A stretch of 14,528 bases of DNA from CAZAQS01 sp046485135 (GCA_046485135.1 JAWOHN010000004.1:1-14528); one strand, 5' to 3'; shown: positions 1 through 7,772, counted from the first letter of the stretch. The notes: generated by a model from the letters alone, not told the origin. Translations and numbers: made by a program.

Positions 1-957
1 GAATACACTCGTGCAGGGAGCGGCAGTCCCAGTCAGCCAGTGGGTTTGCAGGTTGGGCAGTAAGTGGGAAACCATTGAGCCGGTTGTCTGAGAGTTGCGC
101 ACCGGGCCATAGCCGGCATGCATGCAAATATCTGCTCCCAGCAGGCCTTGCCGTACCTGCTGTGCAGCGTCTGCCTGTGGACCGTGGTCGCGCAGGATAT
201 TCATCATTGTCTCAACCGTGATGGATCCCTGTTGGGCGAGCAGCTCGCTACTGCGGCATTGGCGCGCTACACCATCAGCCAGGCGGGTGTAGAGTGGTTC
301 TGAGTAACACTCGGCGAAGCTGAAGTCCTGATAGCGCTTGCACCAGCCTTTCTCGCGAGCTAACCCTACCAGGTTGGTTGAGGCCTGGTCCCATTCGCTG
401 CCGATGGTCAGCGCATTAGAGATGCTGCGCACGCCGCGCACCTTTTCAAGCGCCCATTGCCGTCCGGCGGTTTCCAACACCCAGGCCTGGTAAGGGTCGG
501 CGACGATAAAGCTATTGTGGTAATAAAATTTGTGGGTATAACCGCAATTACCACCCTGCCCGTATTTCTCCAGCAGGTGAATGATGGTGTCTACGGCTTG
601 CCGGGCGGTGCTGGCGCGCTCCAATGCCAGGCGCATAAAGTCCATCCCCAGTAATCCTGGACCTTTCTCGTACGGCACTCGGGTGAAGACAGCCTCATTA
701 CCGATGACCACACCCTTTTCGTTCGCGCCCATCTCCGTGCCCCACATCCAGAAGGGTTTGGCCAACAGGACGGTGTTGGTCTGTTCCACCTGGGGAATCT
801 CCAAGTAGGTGCACTTGACGGTGCTACCTGGCTCGTGTTGCTCCCCGGGGATGATGACCAAGTGGTGGGCCTCATTTGGCTCCCGGTCAGTATTCTTGGC
901 AAAGATCACCGCTCCATCTGCGGTTGAGTTACCGGTCGCAACCAGGGTGTCGCACAT
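1..957 (-). CDS. C69/secernin-type dipeptidase-like Ntn hydrolase, C-terminus cut by window edge
   Basis: The minus-strand frame is open from the ATG at 955-957 to the window edge, giving 319 residues without a stop. The protein begins MCDTLVATGNSTADG and continues with AKNTDREPNEA, the N-terminal signature of the peptidase C69/secernin family of N-terminal nucleophile hydrolases. Cys2 is the expected nucleophile once Met1 is removed, and the Asn-Ser-Asp-Arg-like motif of the family appears as NTDRE at about 22-26. Near the edge the family motif GTAAPCTSV is visible, so about the last 80-130 residues of a usual 400-450 residue protein are missing. The start is fixed by AGGA (plus 965-968) seven bases upstream and by an in-frame stop 12 bases before the ATG. 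No signal peptide is seen, so it is probably cytosolic. The dipeptidase function is inferred from the family; the real substrate is unknown. Confidence 0.88.
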   Translation of the reverse strand, partial: MCDTLVATGNSTADGAVIFAKNTDREPNEAHHLVIIPGEQHEPGSTVKCTYLEIPQVEQTNTVLLAKPFWMWGTEMGANEKGVVIGNEAVFTRVPYEKGPGLLGMDFMRLALERASTARQAVDTIIHLLEKYGQGGNCGYTHKFYYHNSFIVADPYQAWVLETAGRQWALEKVRGVRSISNALTIGSEWDQASTNLVGLAREKGWCKRYQDFSFAECYSEPLYTRLADGVARQCRSSELLAQQGSITVETMMNILRDHGPQADAAQQVRQGLLGADICMHAGYGPVRNSQTTGSMVSHLLPNLQTHWLTGTAAPCTSVF

Positions 958-969
958 GAGGATTTCCTT

Positions 970-1068
970 TCAATCAAGCTTAATAAACCCAAAGGCAACC
1001 TGTTCCCCTGCGCTGGTGTGTGGGTTTCTTACCAGTTGTTGAAACATAGTTGCCTGGTGAGGTTGCAT
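970..1068 (-). CDS. Possible 32-residue leader ORF upstream of the C69 gene
   Basis: An ATG at 1066-1068 opens a 32-codon frame ending in TGA at 970-972, 12 bases before the C69 start and in the same frame. The peptide starts MQPHQATMFQQLV and ends FGFIKLD. It lies inside the roughly 190-base transcribed leader predicted from the promoter at 1154-1183. The Shine-Dalgarno region before the ATG is weak (AGG about ten bases upstream), and I recognise no relative. It may be a translated leader peptide or simply chance coding in a leader. It is not an N-terminal extension of the hydrolase, because the family needs its Cys at position 2. Confidence 0.2.
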   Translation of the reverse strand: MQPHQATMFQQLVRNPHTSAGEQVAFGFIKLD

Positions 1069-1088
1069 GACTCATACCTGGAGAGATT

Positions 1089-1120
1089 TAATTGGTTAGA
1101 TGATCAGGCCCTTCCAATTA
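1089..1120. repeat. Inverted repeat TAATTGG/CCAATTA in the C69 leader
   Basis: TAATTGG at 1089-1095 is mirrored by CCAATTA at 1114-1120 with an 18-base spacer. A third copy of CCAATTA sits at 1214-1220, overlapping the stop codon of the MFS gene. In the minus-strand transcript the first pair could form a small stem-loop in the 5' leader; alternatively the copies are protein-binding half sites. The arms are AT-rich and short, so chance is possible. Confidence 0.25.
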
Positions 1121-1153
1121 GGAGATTTATCCGATAGGCTGAGCAATTACTTT

Positions 1154-1183
1154 ATTATACAGATTGTGTAGAATTCATGTGAA
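1154..1183 (-). promoter_or_regulatory. Sigma70-type promoter for the C69 gene
   Basis: Read on the minus strand, TTCACA (1178-1183) and a perfect TATAAT (1154-1159) are separated by 18 bases. The predicted transcription start is near 1147, giving a leader of about 190 bases before the C69 ATG. The promoter lies just past the end of the MFS gene, so the C69 gene can be expressed independently of the operon upstream, although no clear terminator separates the two. Confidence 0.65.
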
Positions 1184-1217
1184 TTAATCTGCCTCAGAAA
1201 ATTGAAAGGTGATCCAA

Positions 1218-2525
1218 TTAATCTATACCGGTCGCCTGGCGGGCTTGCTCAAAGGCAGCTCGCTCGGCCATTTGGCTGCGCAGTGTATTGATGTCGTGGG
1301 GCACTAGATAGGCTGTAGCGCCCAACAGGATTGCGCCCATGATCCAGGTGGTTACACAGATAACCAGGATTGCCGTGTGTAATGAGTAATTGACCGCGAT
1401 AACCCCCGCCAGCAAGGGCGCCAGCGCAGCTCCTCCGTTTTCAATGAAATATTGCACAGCCAGGGCTGTGCTGCGTACTTCGGGTAGGGTGATATCATAG
1501 ACGGTTGAAATGACATTCGGGGAAGCGAAGGGAATAAAAAGCGCTGTCAGCATCAACATAGCTGTAAACAGGCCTTGGTTTTCCAAGGGGACGTTCATGG
1601 TGATAATGAGCATCACTGCGCCGGTCATGACTGCAAACATTGAAACCAGAACCCGGCCGCGTGGTGTGCGTTTGAAGAAATAGTCGCCCACCATCCCGCC
1701 CACAAAGTAACCTGAGGAGAGCACCAGGACGGCTGGGGCCATGGTCATCAAAACGGCCTCTGAGCTGTAGTTGCGCTCGGTCTCCAGATAGCGGAAAAAC
1801 CAGTATGTGATCACCTGCCAGGGAAAGACGCCCACGAAACCTTGGGCAAATAGAAGCAGCAAGCTGCGTTTGCGAAACAATCCAAGGGCCGTCTGTTTGT
1901 TAAAGCGGTAGATGCCTATTTGTTCTAAGTTGGCCATCTCTGGCTCACTCTTCCCGCGTGGCGCTTCTCGCACCCCCAGCAGGATTACCAGCGCCAGCAC
2001 CAACCCTAAGGACCCGGTGATATAGAAGATACCGCGCCAACCGCCCAGAACGCCCACCAGCATGGTGGCTGCCAGTAAGCCAATCATATACCCCAAAGGC
2101 TGGGCCAGTTGTAGCAGTCCGTAGACCTTGCCACGCACCGAAGGGCCAAAATAGTCGGCAATCAGGCTGTAAAGGCCGGGGTAGCTGGAATCGTCAATGC
2201 CGGTGGAGGCCCGGCTGACCAGGAAGGTGGAATAGGTGGGGGCAATGGCGCTCAGCCAGGTGGTCGAGCCCCATAGGAAGGCAGCCAACGCCAGCAGTCG
2301 GGCGCGGGCATAGCGATCGTACAGGTAACCCCATAATGGATAAAGAAATGCCCCTACCAGCAGTGCACCCGTGAACACAGCGCCCATCTGGACCTCGTCG
2401 ATGCCAAACTCCTCCATGATAGGCGTGGTGAGCGGTCCGATCAATAGTTTGTCCGATTGGTGCAGTAGCATGAACAAGAAAAAGATGACCACCACAAACC
2501 ACCTGTAACCGGACCGTGTCTCCAT
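1218..2525 (-). CDS. MFS transporter, spinster-like
   Basis: A 435-residue integral membrane protein of the major facilitator superfamily with about 12 hydrophobic segments. The first helix follows METRSGYRW; the loop between helices 2 and 3 has the MFS motif A form GYLYDRYARAR, and residues around 108-130 read STGIDDSSYPGLYSLIADYF followed by RGKVYG, the pattern of spinster-like transporters. Substrates of such MFS proteins include sugar phosphates, organic acids and lipids, so the cargo cannot be read from sequence. A strong Shine-Dalgarno (GGAAGGAG) lies four bases before the ATG. It starts 35 bases after the DUF2804 gene and is the last gene of the GH-like/DUF2804/MFS operon, so it probably imports the compound on which the enzyme acts. 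Confidence 0.85.
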   Translation of the reverse strand: METRSGYRWFVVVIFFLFMLLHQSDKLLIGPLTTPIMEEFGIDEVQMGAVFTGALLVGAFLYPLWGYLYDRYARARLLALAAFLWGSTTWLSAIAPTYSTFLVSRASTGIDDSSYPGLYSLIADYFGPSVRGKVYGLLQLAQPLGYMIGLLAATMLVGVLGGWRGIFYITGSLGLVLALVILLGVREAPRGKSEPEMANLEQIGIYRFNKQTALGLFRKRSLLLLFAQGFVGVFPWQVITYWFFRYLETERNYSSEAVLMTMAPAVLVLSSGYFVGGMVGDYFFKRTPRGRVLVSMFAVMTGAVMLIITMNVPLENQGLFTAMLMLTALFIPFASPNVISTVYDITLPEVRSTALAVQYFIENGGAALAPLLAGVIAVNYSLHTAILVICVTTWIMGAILLGATAYLVPHDINTLRSQMAERAAFEQARQATGID

Positions 2526-2560
2526 TTGTGCTCCTTCCTTGCTGCTTTCTGCAACCCAGC

Positions 2561-3604
2561 CTACCAGCGGGCATGGTGTTCTTCGGCAAAGCCGGCCAAT
2601 CCATCGATCTCAACCCGTTCGCCGTCCTCAGTGACAAAGCTGCCAAAGTAGCGCCCAAAGACCTGGTGGACGCGGCTGTATATCAGCAGCAGGTTGGTTT
2701 TGGCAACGCGTTCCAGAAAAGGCTTGAACTCAAGCTGGAGACGTCCATCTGGGCTGGTCATCTTCCAGGGTTTGGTATAGTCCTCGTTGCTATAGCTGAA
2801 ATCGACCTGTCCCAGTTTGTGAATTTTGCCATCCAGGATGATGGCATTCTCTGTGGCAGCGCTCGTGTCGCCAAAACCGAAACCCAGATTAAGACCCAGG
2901 CTGCGGCCTGCGGGCAAGTAACCAGACGCGCTGGCCCACACCCAGAATGAACGGTATTCCCATACCCCACGGCCCCAATCCAGATTTCCCAGGCACTCGG
3001 TTGGGTTGAGGGCATGACGCTTGTCCCCCAGGTCTATCCAACCGTTGGCGGGCAGGCAGTTAACCTTGCGGTTGTAGTAGAATCGCCGCTCCCCGATGGG
3101 AATGACGATCACCATAGATTCCTGTTCCTCTTGCATGCGCAGGCGTATAGAGGCAGCCAATCCCTTTCCCCAAAACCCAGGCCAGGTGACCGACAGCAAA
3201 CGGCAAGCGTCTTCCACCTGAAAGCGCAGACGCACCTTGCGGTTTTCATATGCGCTCATACCCATCGCGCTGCTGCGAGGCAGGTTGACGCCGCGCGCGA
3301 GTGGAATGGTCACGGTTTCTTCATGGTAATCGAGGCGTTCAAAATCAACCACATAGACAAAGGCCTGTCCGGCGTAACCCAGGTCCGCTAAGGTGAAGGA
3401 GAAGTAATGAGTGGGTGTAGTAATGCCGTAGTAGTCCCATCGTTTGATGCGAAAGCGTTGTAACGCCCGCTGCTGGTAAAAATTGGCTTGCTCCAGGTTG
3501 CAATCCAGTACAGGCTGGCGCGCCCAACCCACCTGGACCAGCTGGCCTTGCTCGTCAAGCAGTGCAGAAGCTTGGTTGATTTCGATTTGTTCAGTTGCTT
3601 GCAT
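2561..3604 (-). CDS. DUF2804 family protein
   Basis: A 347-residue protein that matches the DUF2804 family by recalled motifs: FYYNRKVNCLPANGW at about 175-189, GNLDWGRGVWEYRSFW at about 206-221, GFGFGDTSAATENAI at about 241-255 followed by DGKIHKL, and the C-terminal ending EEHHARW. The many alternating hydrophobic stretches suggest a mostly beta fold. There is no signal peptide or membrane helix, so it is probably cytoplasmic. The family has no established biochemical role that I can name. It lies 32 bases behind the GH42-like gene and 35 bases ahead of the MFS gene, with GAGG shortly upstream of the ATG. Co-transcription suggests a role with the GH-like enzyme, such as binding or modifying the same hydrophobic or glycosylated substrate; that is inference. 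Confidence 0.8.
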   Translation of the reverse strand: MQATEQIEINQASALLDEQGQLVQVGWARQPVLDCNLEQANFYQQRALQRFRIKRWDYYGITTPTHYFSFTLADLGYAGQAFVYVVDFERLDYHEETVTIPLARGVNLPRSSAMGMSAYENRKVRLRFQVEDACRLLSVTWPGFWGKGLAASIRLRMQEEQESMVIVIPIGERRFYYNRKVNCLPANGWIDLGDKRHALNPTECLGNLDWGRGVWEYRSFWVWASASGYLPAGRSLGLNLGFGFGDTSAATENAIILDGKIHKLGQVDFSYSNEDYTKPWKMTSPDGRLQLEFKPFLERVAKTNLLLIYSRVHQVFGRYFGSFVTEDGERVEIDGLAGFAEEHHARW

Positions 3605-3636
3605 CTAGGCCCTCATCGGCTGAAAAGCTGGCGGCA

Positions 3637-5571
3637 TTAGGGCTCGCGGTAGCGCAGGATCGTATAGACATCTACTATCAGATCCAATCGATCTGTGCTG
3701 AAATCCACGGTTGGGCTCTCCGGGGAGATGATCTGCCCGTGAACAGACTGGGGCAGCTCAACGTTGACCTGTTGGGCTTTGGAGGCATAGTTTACCAGGT
3801 GAAGTTGGTGGGTATCCCCCTGTAGCCAGTGTTCTACCAGGACTGGTATCTCTGCTCGAGCAGAAGGCAGAGGGCGTTCGCCGATCGCCTCCATCAGTAT
3901 CCTACGTTCATATGTTGGGGGTACATGAAAAAAAGGTGAGCTGATAAAGTGTTGGGGAAGTCCATAACGATCTCCCAGCCGGCGTGCCCAGGGGTAGCTG
4001 AAATAAGCTTCATGGGTGCGCCTGGCTATATTCCCCACCAACCCAGCCAGGGAGCGATGCCGGTTCAGGAAACCTGGCCGGAAGAATTGCCAACCAGGCA
4101 AACCGGGCACATGCACCCGGCGCAGGTTACCCCGTTGCCGGTCGGCTCCCAGAGCTTGCAGGCGCTCTTCCATCATAACAGTCACATGCATGTCCGGGTC
4201 GTCCTCGAAAGACAGCAGCACTTCCAAACCGCGTAGATCCCCGTTTGGGCGTAAAACCCGCCAGGGGATGCCAGAGGCCAACAGGGCCTGGCCTGCTCCA
4301 AAAAAGATCGGGGCGATACGATCCCAGCTTTGCCACAAAGCTTCGCCCGGATAGAGCAATCCAATGGAAGCCGCGTTCTGTTGCTGCTGGTAAAGGTCTG
4401 CATTTTCCACCAACCAGCGCTGGATCTGGCCAATGGCCTGTCGTTGCGGGGAGAATTTAAGCGCAGTCAACAAAGTAAAACGACCTTGGTGGAAATATTC
4501 CGTCCCTTTGACAACCAATGCTGCTCCGCAGGCAGCCGCCTCGGCAATCGCCTGGCGGTAGCGACGGGGCGGGTATAACTCATCAAAGCCGATGCCTTGA
4601 TCATAGGGGATGGTCGTCAAGGGGGTCTTGCCAATCAAGGCCTGAGCTGTACGCAGGGTTAATGCATTGTTGACCAGCCGGGGAGTCTCTTTTTTGCCGG
4701 CGGTTGGTTGCCAACGTGGCAAGCCATAGTCCTCGATCATGATGACATCTTGGACCTGCGCCAGAGCTGGCAGATCAATACCGTAGGTCACATAGCTGGG
4801 ACGCATAATCGCGTCGAAATTGTTGGCGCTGATCTGCACCTGTGGGTTAAGAGAGCGGGCAAACCAGGCCAGGTCAGCCAGGGTTTGGGTAACCTGGTTG
4901 GCCCGCCAGCGCAGATACTGCTGGGATTCCAGGTTTTGGTCTGGGAACAACCGTGTGGGAATATTTAAGCCGGTTTCCTGCTGAAAAGCAGCCTGGCAGC
5001 GCTGGCAGTAGCAGCCTGCTCCACCCAGCCAGGCGCCGCCCAGGTGAAAAGGCTGCACCCCGTGCCACAGGTTGTCAAAGAAAACACCCTCGCTGCCAGC
5101 CTGGACTACGCCCAGCACCATTTCGCGCAGGTGCTCCAACCATTCCGGGTCCGACCAGCAGGCCATGAAGCGTCCGGTGTAATAATGGAAGGGTCGACCT
5201 TTTGAATCACGCGCATACCAGTCTTTGTTCGCGTAACTGCCGGAGCGAACGTAGTTCGAGGTTTGGATATAACCAAAGACTTGCATGCCTGCTGCGTGAT
5301 AAACTCGCACAGCACCCTGGAATTCTGCCCAATCCTCCTGTGCAATTTCGGGTGGAAAGCCCCAATCGTAGGTCAGGTACGCGCAGTTGAAGCCGGCCTC
5401 CCAGGCCATACGCTCTGCCCCTACCGGTGTGTGCGCCTCCATATGCACACGCCCATCTACCAGCGCGTTCATGAATTTGAGCTTGTTCATGCGGACTGTG
5501 CCCGGACCACCCCAAAGGTATACCGGACGGTGAGCGCCAACCTGGTAGGAGATCGTTGCAGAGTTCTTCAT
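3637..5571 (-). CDS. GH42-like TIM-barrel glycoside hydrolase-like protein
   Basis: A 644-residue cytoplasmic protein without signal peptide. Residues 30-360 look like a TIM barrel: AYLTYDWGFP near 64-73, YIQTSNY near 101-107, EGVFFDNLW at 161-169 with Asp166 at a barrel strand end, and VIMIEDYG at 276-283 with Glu280. A C-x-C-x2-C motif (Cys187, Cys189, Cys192) follows Asp166, as seen in several GH42-like uncharacterised hydrolases. Residues 400-500 (IGLLYPGEALWQSW, WRVLRPNGDL) resemble the amidotransferase-like trimerisation domain of GH42 enzymes, and residues 575-644 look like a beta-sandwich tail. Asp166 and Glu280 are candidate catalytic residues only. No Shine-Dalgarno precedes the ATG, so the start is less certain. 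First gene of the operon with DUF2804 and MFS genes; substrate unknown. Confidence 0.72.
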   Translation of the reverse strand: MKNSATISYQVGAHRPVYLWGGPGTVRMNKLKFMNALVDGRVHMEAHTPVGAERMAWEAGFNCAYLTYDWGFPPEIAQEDWAEFQGAVRVYHAAGMQVFGYIQTSNYVRSGSYANKDWYARDSKGRPFHYYTGRFMACWSDPEWLEHLREMVLGVVQAGSEGVFFDNLWHGVQPFHLGGAWLGGAGCYCQRCQAAFQQETGLNIPTRLFPDQNLESQQYLRWRANQVTQTLADLAWFARSLNPQVQISANNFDAIMRPSYVTYGIDLPALAQVQDVIMIEDYGLPRWQPTAGKKETPRLVNNALTLRTAQALIGKTPLTTIPYDQGIGFDELYPPRRYRQAIAEAAACGAALVVKGTEYFHQGRFTLLTALKFSPQRQAIGQIQRWLVENADLYQQQQNAASIGLLYPGEALWQSWDRIAPIFFGAGQALLASGIPWRVLRPNGDLRGLEVLLSFEDDPDMHVTVMMEERLQALGADRQRGNLRRVHVPGLPGWQFFRPGFLNRHRSLAGLVGNIARRTHEAYFSYPWARRLGDRYGLPQHFISSPFFHVPPTYERRILMEAIGERPLPSARAEIPVLVEHWLQGDTHQLHLVNYASKAQQVNVELPQSVHGQIISPESPTVDFSTDRLDLIVDVYTILRYREP

Positions 5572-5600
5572 GTAAAACCGGTTATTTAAGATTAGCGTTA

Positions 5601-5628
5601 TAAGGTGGAAATGTCTGAATTCACCTTA
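5601..5628. promoter_or_regulatory. Inverted repeat TAAGGTG/CACCTTA, possible operator of the GH-like operon
   Basis: TAAGGTG at 5601-5607 and CACCTTA at 5622-5628 form a perfect 7-bp inverted repeat with a 14-base spacer, located 30-57 bases upstream of the GH-like start and just downstream of the predicted start point of transcription (about 5641). That position fits an operator or an mRNA stem-loop. No DNA-binding regulator is encoded in the window to pair with it. Confidence 0.35.
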
Positions 5629-5647
5629 AAGAAAATATATTTGTAGT

Positions 5648-5675
5648 ATTGTAAGCGAAAAATCCGTGAATGCAA
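5648..5675 (-). promoter_or_regulatory. Candidate promoter for the GH-like/DUF2804/MFS operon
   Basis: On the minus strand TTGCAT (5670-5675) and TACAAT (5648-5653) are separated by 16 bases, inside an AT-rich tract. The predicted leader is about 70 bases and contains the TAAGGTG inverted repeat. The match is moderate, and overlapping AT-rich hexamers could serve instead. Confidence 0.4.
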
Positions 5676-5710
5676 GCATGAAATAACGGTGTTACTCTGC
5701 TCAAATTAAG

Positions 5711-5748
5711 GGTCCCCCCCGAAATGGGGTGTCATTTCGGGGGGGACC
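5711..5748. repeat. Perfect 16-bp GC-rich hairpin between divergent genes
   Basis: The left arm GGTCCCCCCCGAAATG (5711-5726) is exactly complementary to the right arm CATTTCGGGGGGGACC (5733-5748), with a six-base loop GGGTGT. It contains runs of seven C and seven G. It stands between two divergent promoters, so it is not the terminator of either neighbouring gene, and no T-run follows on either side. It could be an intergenic palindromic (REP-like) element, a boundary element or a protein-binding site. No second copy lies in the window. Confidence 0.8.
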
Positions 5749-5779
5749 TCACTAAATTGAAAGATGGGATGAAAAATAC

Positions 5780-5808
5780 TTGATTAGACCGCCGGAATGT
5801 GCTAGACT
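5780..5808 (+). promoter_or_regulatory. Sigma70-type promoter for the receiver-CpaE gene
   Basis: TTGATT (5780-5785) and TAGACT (5803-5808) are spaced by 17 bases, and TGC immediately before the -10 box gives an extended -10 element. Transcription should start near 5815, leaving about 37 bases before the ATG at 5852. This makes the upstream in-frame TTG at 5780 part of the -35 box rather than a translation start. Confidence 0.6.
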
Positions 5809-5851
5809 GAACAAAATACCCCAGACCCTTTTCATTGTGGAGAGTGAACCT

Positions 5852-6997
5852 ATGGCTGGCAAGATCCTGATCGTTGACGACGATTCCGACACCATCAATT
5901 TCTTGAAGCTGCTATTAACGCGGCAGGGGTACGAGGTTGTTGTAGCTTATAACGGGATGAAGGCGCTGGAACTCGCTCATAGCGAAGCCCCGGATTTAAT
6001 TGTCCTGGATGTGATGATGCCTGATTTGGATGGATACGAAGTCGCCCGCAACTTACGCGGCCATCCGGAGACTGCCCTGACCCCGATTTTAATGTTCACG
6101 GCGAAGAACAAGATCGAGGATAAATTGAGTGGCTTCGAATCTGGCGTCGACATTTACCTGACCAAACCAATTCACCCCGTGGAGCTGCAAGCCAATATCA
6201 AGTCATTGATGTCGCAACGCAAGATCCGCACTTCGTCTTTAAAAGATAAAGGGTATATTGTAGGAGTGGCCGCGGCCAAAGGTGGTCTGGGGGTATCGAC
6301 GGTTGCGCTTAACCTGTCTATCACGTACCAGCAGAAGTACAAAGTCAAGGTGATAGCTGCTGAGCTGAAACCCGGGCAGGGTTTTTGGGCCCAAGAATTG
6401 GGTATCGCCAACCCGGACGGACTGGCAAACTTACTGCGCACTGCCCCGCCAGAAATCACCGCCGCAACGGTAGAGAAACAGCTCCAAGCCAGCACCTGGG
6501 GAATTCGCATGCTATTGGCCTCCACAAAAACCAGTGATGTCCAGTACATGTTGGCGACCGTCCAGTATGAGGCCATTTTGCAGGGGTTAGCTGAGCTTTC
6601 ACCATTAGTTGTTCTGGATATTGGCACCAATTTCTTGCCAGCTTTTGAGCGTGTGGCTGATTTATGCCAGGAGATGATCCTGGTTTTAGAGCCCCAACCG
6701 TCGGCTGCCAAGCGAACGCGAGAGATGATCGATGAGCTGCGCGTCAAAAACTACGGCAGCTCAAAGGTGTTAACGATTGTTACGTTGAACCATACCCGCG
6801 CTGACATGGTTCTGTCGGTCACGCAGATTGAAGACATCCTGGGTCACCGGGTTGCGTTGGGTTTTCCCCCTGCCAATGAGCAGGTTCACCATGCCTCCTT
6901 GCGCAATCTGCCTTTGATCATGGTCCAACCCGAAGGCTTGAGCGCCCAACAGTATATCAAATTGGCCGAGCACATAGCACACAGAGTGCCTCAGTAG
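5852..6997 (+). CDS. Response-regulator receiver fused to CpaE/MinD-like ATPase
   Basis: A 381-residue two-domain protein. Residues 3-120 are a CheY-like receiver: acidic pocket Asp9-Asp10, phosphoacceptor Asp53 in LIVLDVMMPD, Thr83 and Lys105 in LTKPI. Residues 135-381 are a MinD/ParA-type ATPase of the CpaE/TadZ group, with the deviant Walker A KGGLGVST (143-150) and a Walker B-like VVLD (Asp256). The acidic residue of the usual DxD motif after the second strand reads Glu171 in AAELKPGQG, so ATPase activity may be altered. CpaE/TadZ proteins position the Flp/Tad pilus machinery, but no tad or pilus gene is visible here. The ATG at 5852 is chosen because GGAG (5839-5842) precedes it, the receiver domain starts right after it, and the TTG farther upstream falls in the promoter. 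The TspO-related gene follows by 7 bases. Confidence 0.85.
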   Translation: MAGKILIVDDDSDTINFLKLLLTRQGYEVVVAYNGMKALELAHSEAPDLIVLDVMMPDLDGYEVARNLRGHPETALTPILMFTAKNKIEDKLSGFESGVDIYLTKPIHPVELQANIKSLMSQRKIRTSSLKDKGYIVGVAAAKGGLGVSTVALNLSITYQQKYKVKVIAAELKPGQGFWAQELGIANPDGLANLLRTAPPEITAATVEKQLQASTWGIRMLLASTKTSDVQYMLATVQYEAILQGLAELSPLVVLDIGTNFLPAFERVADLCQEMILVLEPQPSAAKRTREMIDELRVKNYGSSKVLTIVTLNHTRADMVLSVTQIEDILGHRVALGFPPANEQVHHASLRNLPLIMVQPEGLSAQQYIKLAEHIAHRVPQ

Positions 6998-7004
6998 GAT
7001 TAAG

Positions 7005-7772
7005 ATGAAATTTCGACAGATTCTTAATGTTCTTGCTTTCATCCTGGTTGTGGCTGTGAATGGCTTGGCTAACAGTCTGCCGATCAACAACCAGACCACG
7101 GGTGCTGTGTCTGATAAATACCCGGTGTTGTTCACCCCAGCCGGCTACGTATTCAGCATTTGGGGGTTGATTTACCTGGGACTGCTGGCGTTTGTGATCT
7201 ACCAGGCTCTACCGGGTCAACGTAACAACCCACATCTGGAACGAGTCGGTTATTGGTTTTTTTGGAGCTGCATCTTTAACAGCATTTGGATCTTCCTGTG
7301 GCATTACGAGCTGATGCTATGGAGTGTCCTGGTGATGGGGGGGTTGCTGGTTTCGCTCATCATGGTCTATCTGCGCCTGGAAACCGGACGCAGCCGGGTA
7401 GCGGCTGGCGAGATGTTTCTGGCGCGCCTACCATTCAGTATCTATCTGGGTTGGATCTCGGTTGCCACCATTGCAAATGTCAGTGTGCTATTATTCACTT
7501 TGGGATGGGATGGCATTGGCCTGGTAGGACAGGCAGCCACGGTGATCTTGCTGGCAATTGGCAGCCTGTTGGGATTCCTGATGTCCCGGCGACATTTTGA
7601 TGTGGCTTATCCCCTGGTATTGGCCTGGGCTTTTGCCGGGATCGTTGTAAACCAGTCTGGTTTTATCCTGGTTGTGCTTGCAGCTGGGCTGGCAGCCGTA
7701 GGGATGTTGGCAGCCGCCTTCTCGGCTGTGCTGCTTCGCCGGCGCCCCAGCAACCCTGAATTTGGGATTTGA
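7005..7772 (+). CDS. TspO/MBR-related (tryptophan-rich sensory protein-like) membrane protein
   Basis: A 255-residue, strongly hydrophobic protein with about eight predicted membrane segments. The N-terminal part carries TTGAVSDKYPVLFTPAGY and FSIWGLIYLGLL (about 31-60), the motif set of TspO-related proteins annotated as tryptophan-rich sensory proteins, and the helix around 85-100 is rich in Trp and aromatic residues (WFFWSCIFNSIWIFLW). It is longer than classical five-helix TspO (about 160 residues), so it belongs to the extended relatives and not to TspO proper. Porphyrin or lipid binding is known for TspO; for this branch it is only a guess. AGGA lies seven bases before the ATG, and the start is 7 bases after the receiver-CpaE stop, so the two are probably co-transcribed. 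The C-terminus is Arg-rich (LLRRRPSN) and likely cytoplasmic. Confidence 0.75.
   Translation: MKFRQILNVLAFILVVAVNGLANSLPINNQTTGAVSDKYPVLFTPAGYVFSIWGLIYLGLLAFVIYQALPGQRNNPHLERVGYWFFWSCIFNSIWIFLWHYELMLWSVLVMGGLLVSLIMVYLRLETGRSRVAAGEMFLARLPFSIYLGWISVATIANVSVLLFTLGWDGIGLVGQAATVILLAIGSLLGFLMSRRHFDVAYPLVLAWAFAGIVVNQSGFILVVLAAGLAAVGMLAAAFSAVLLRRRPSNPEFGI

Noticed and set aside
2194..2658. 154-codon open frame on the minus strand over the MFS/DUF2804 junction
   Set aside because: It runs through the N-terminal MFS coding region in another frame and crosses a clear gene junction; it has no family motifs.
5780..5851. TTG start 24 codons upstream of the receiver-CpaE ATG
   Set aside because: The TTG falls in the -35 box of a good promoter whose predicted transcription start is near 5815, and the added residues are not part of a receiver domain.
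6172..6747. 191-codon open frame on the minus strand
   Set aside because: It lies entirely antisense to the receiver-CpaE gene, whose domains and motifs are clear; the translation has no recognisable family character.
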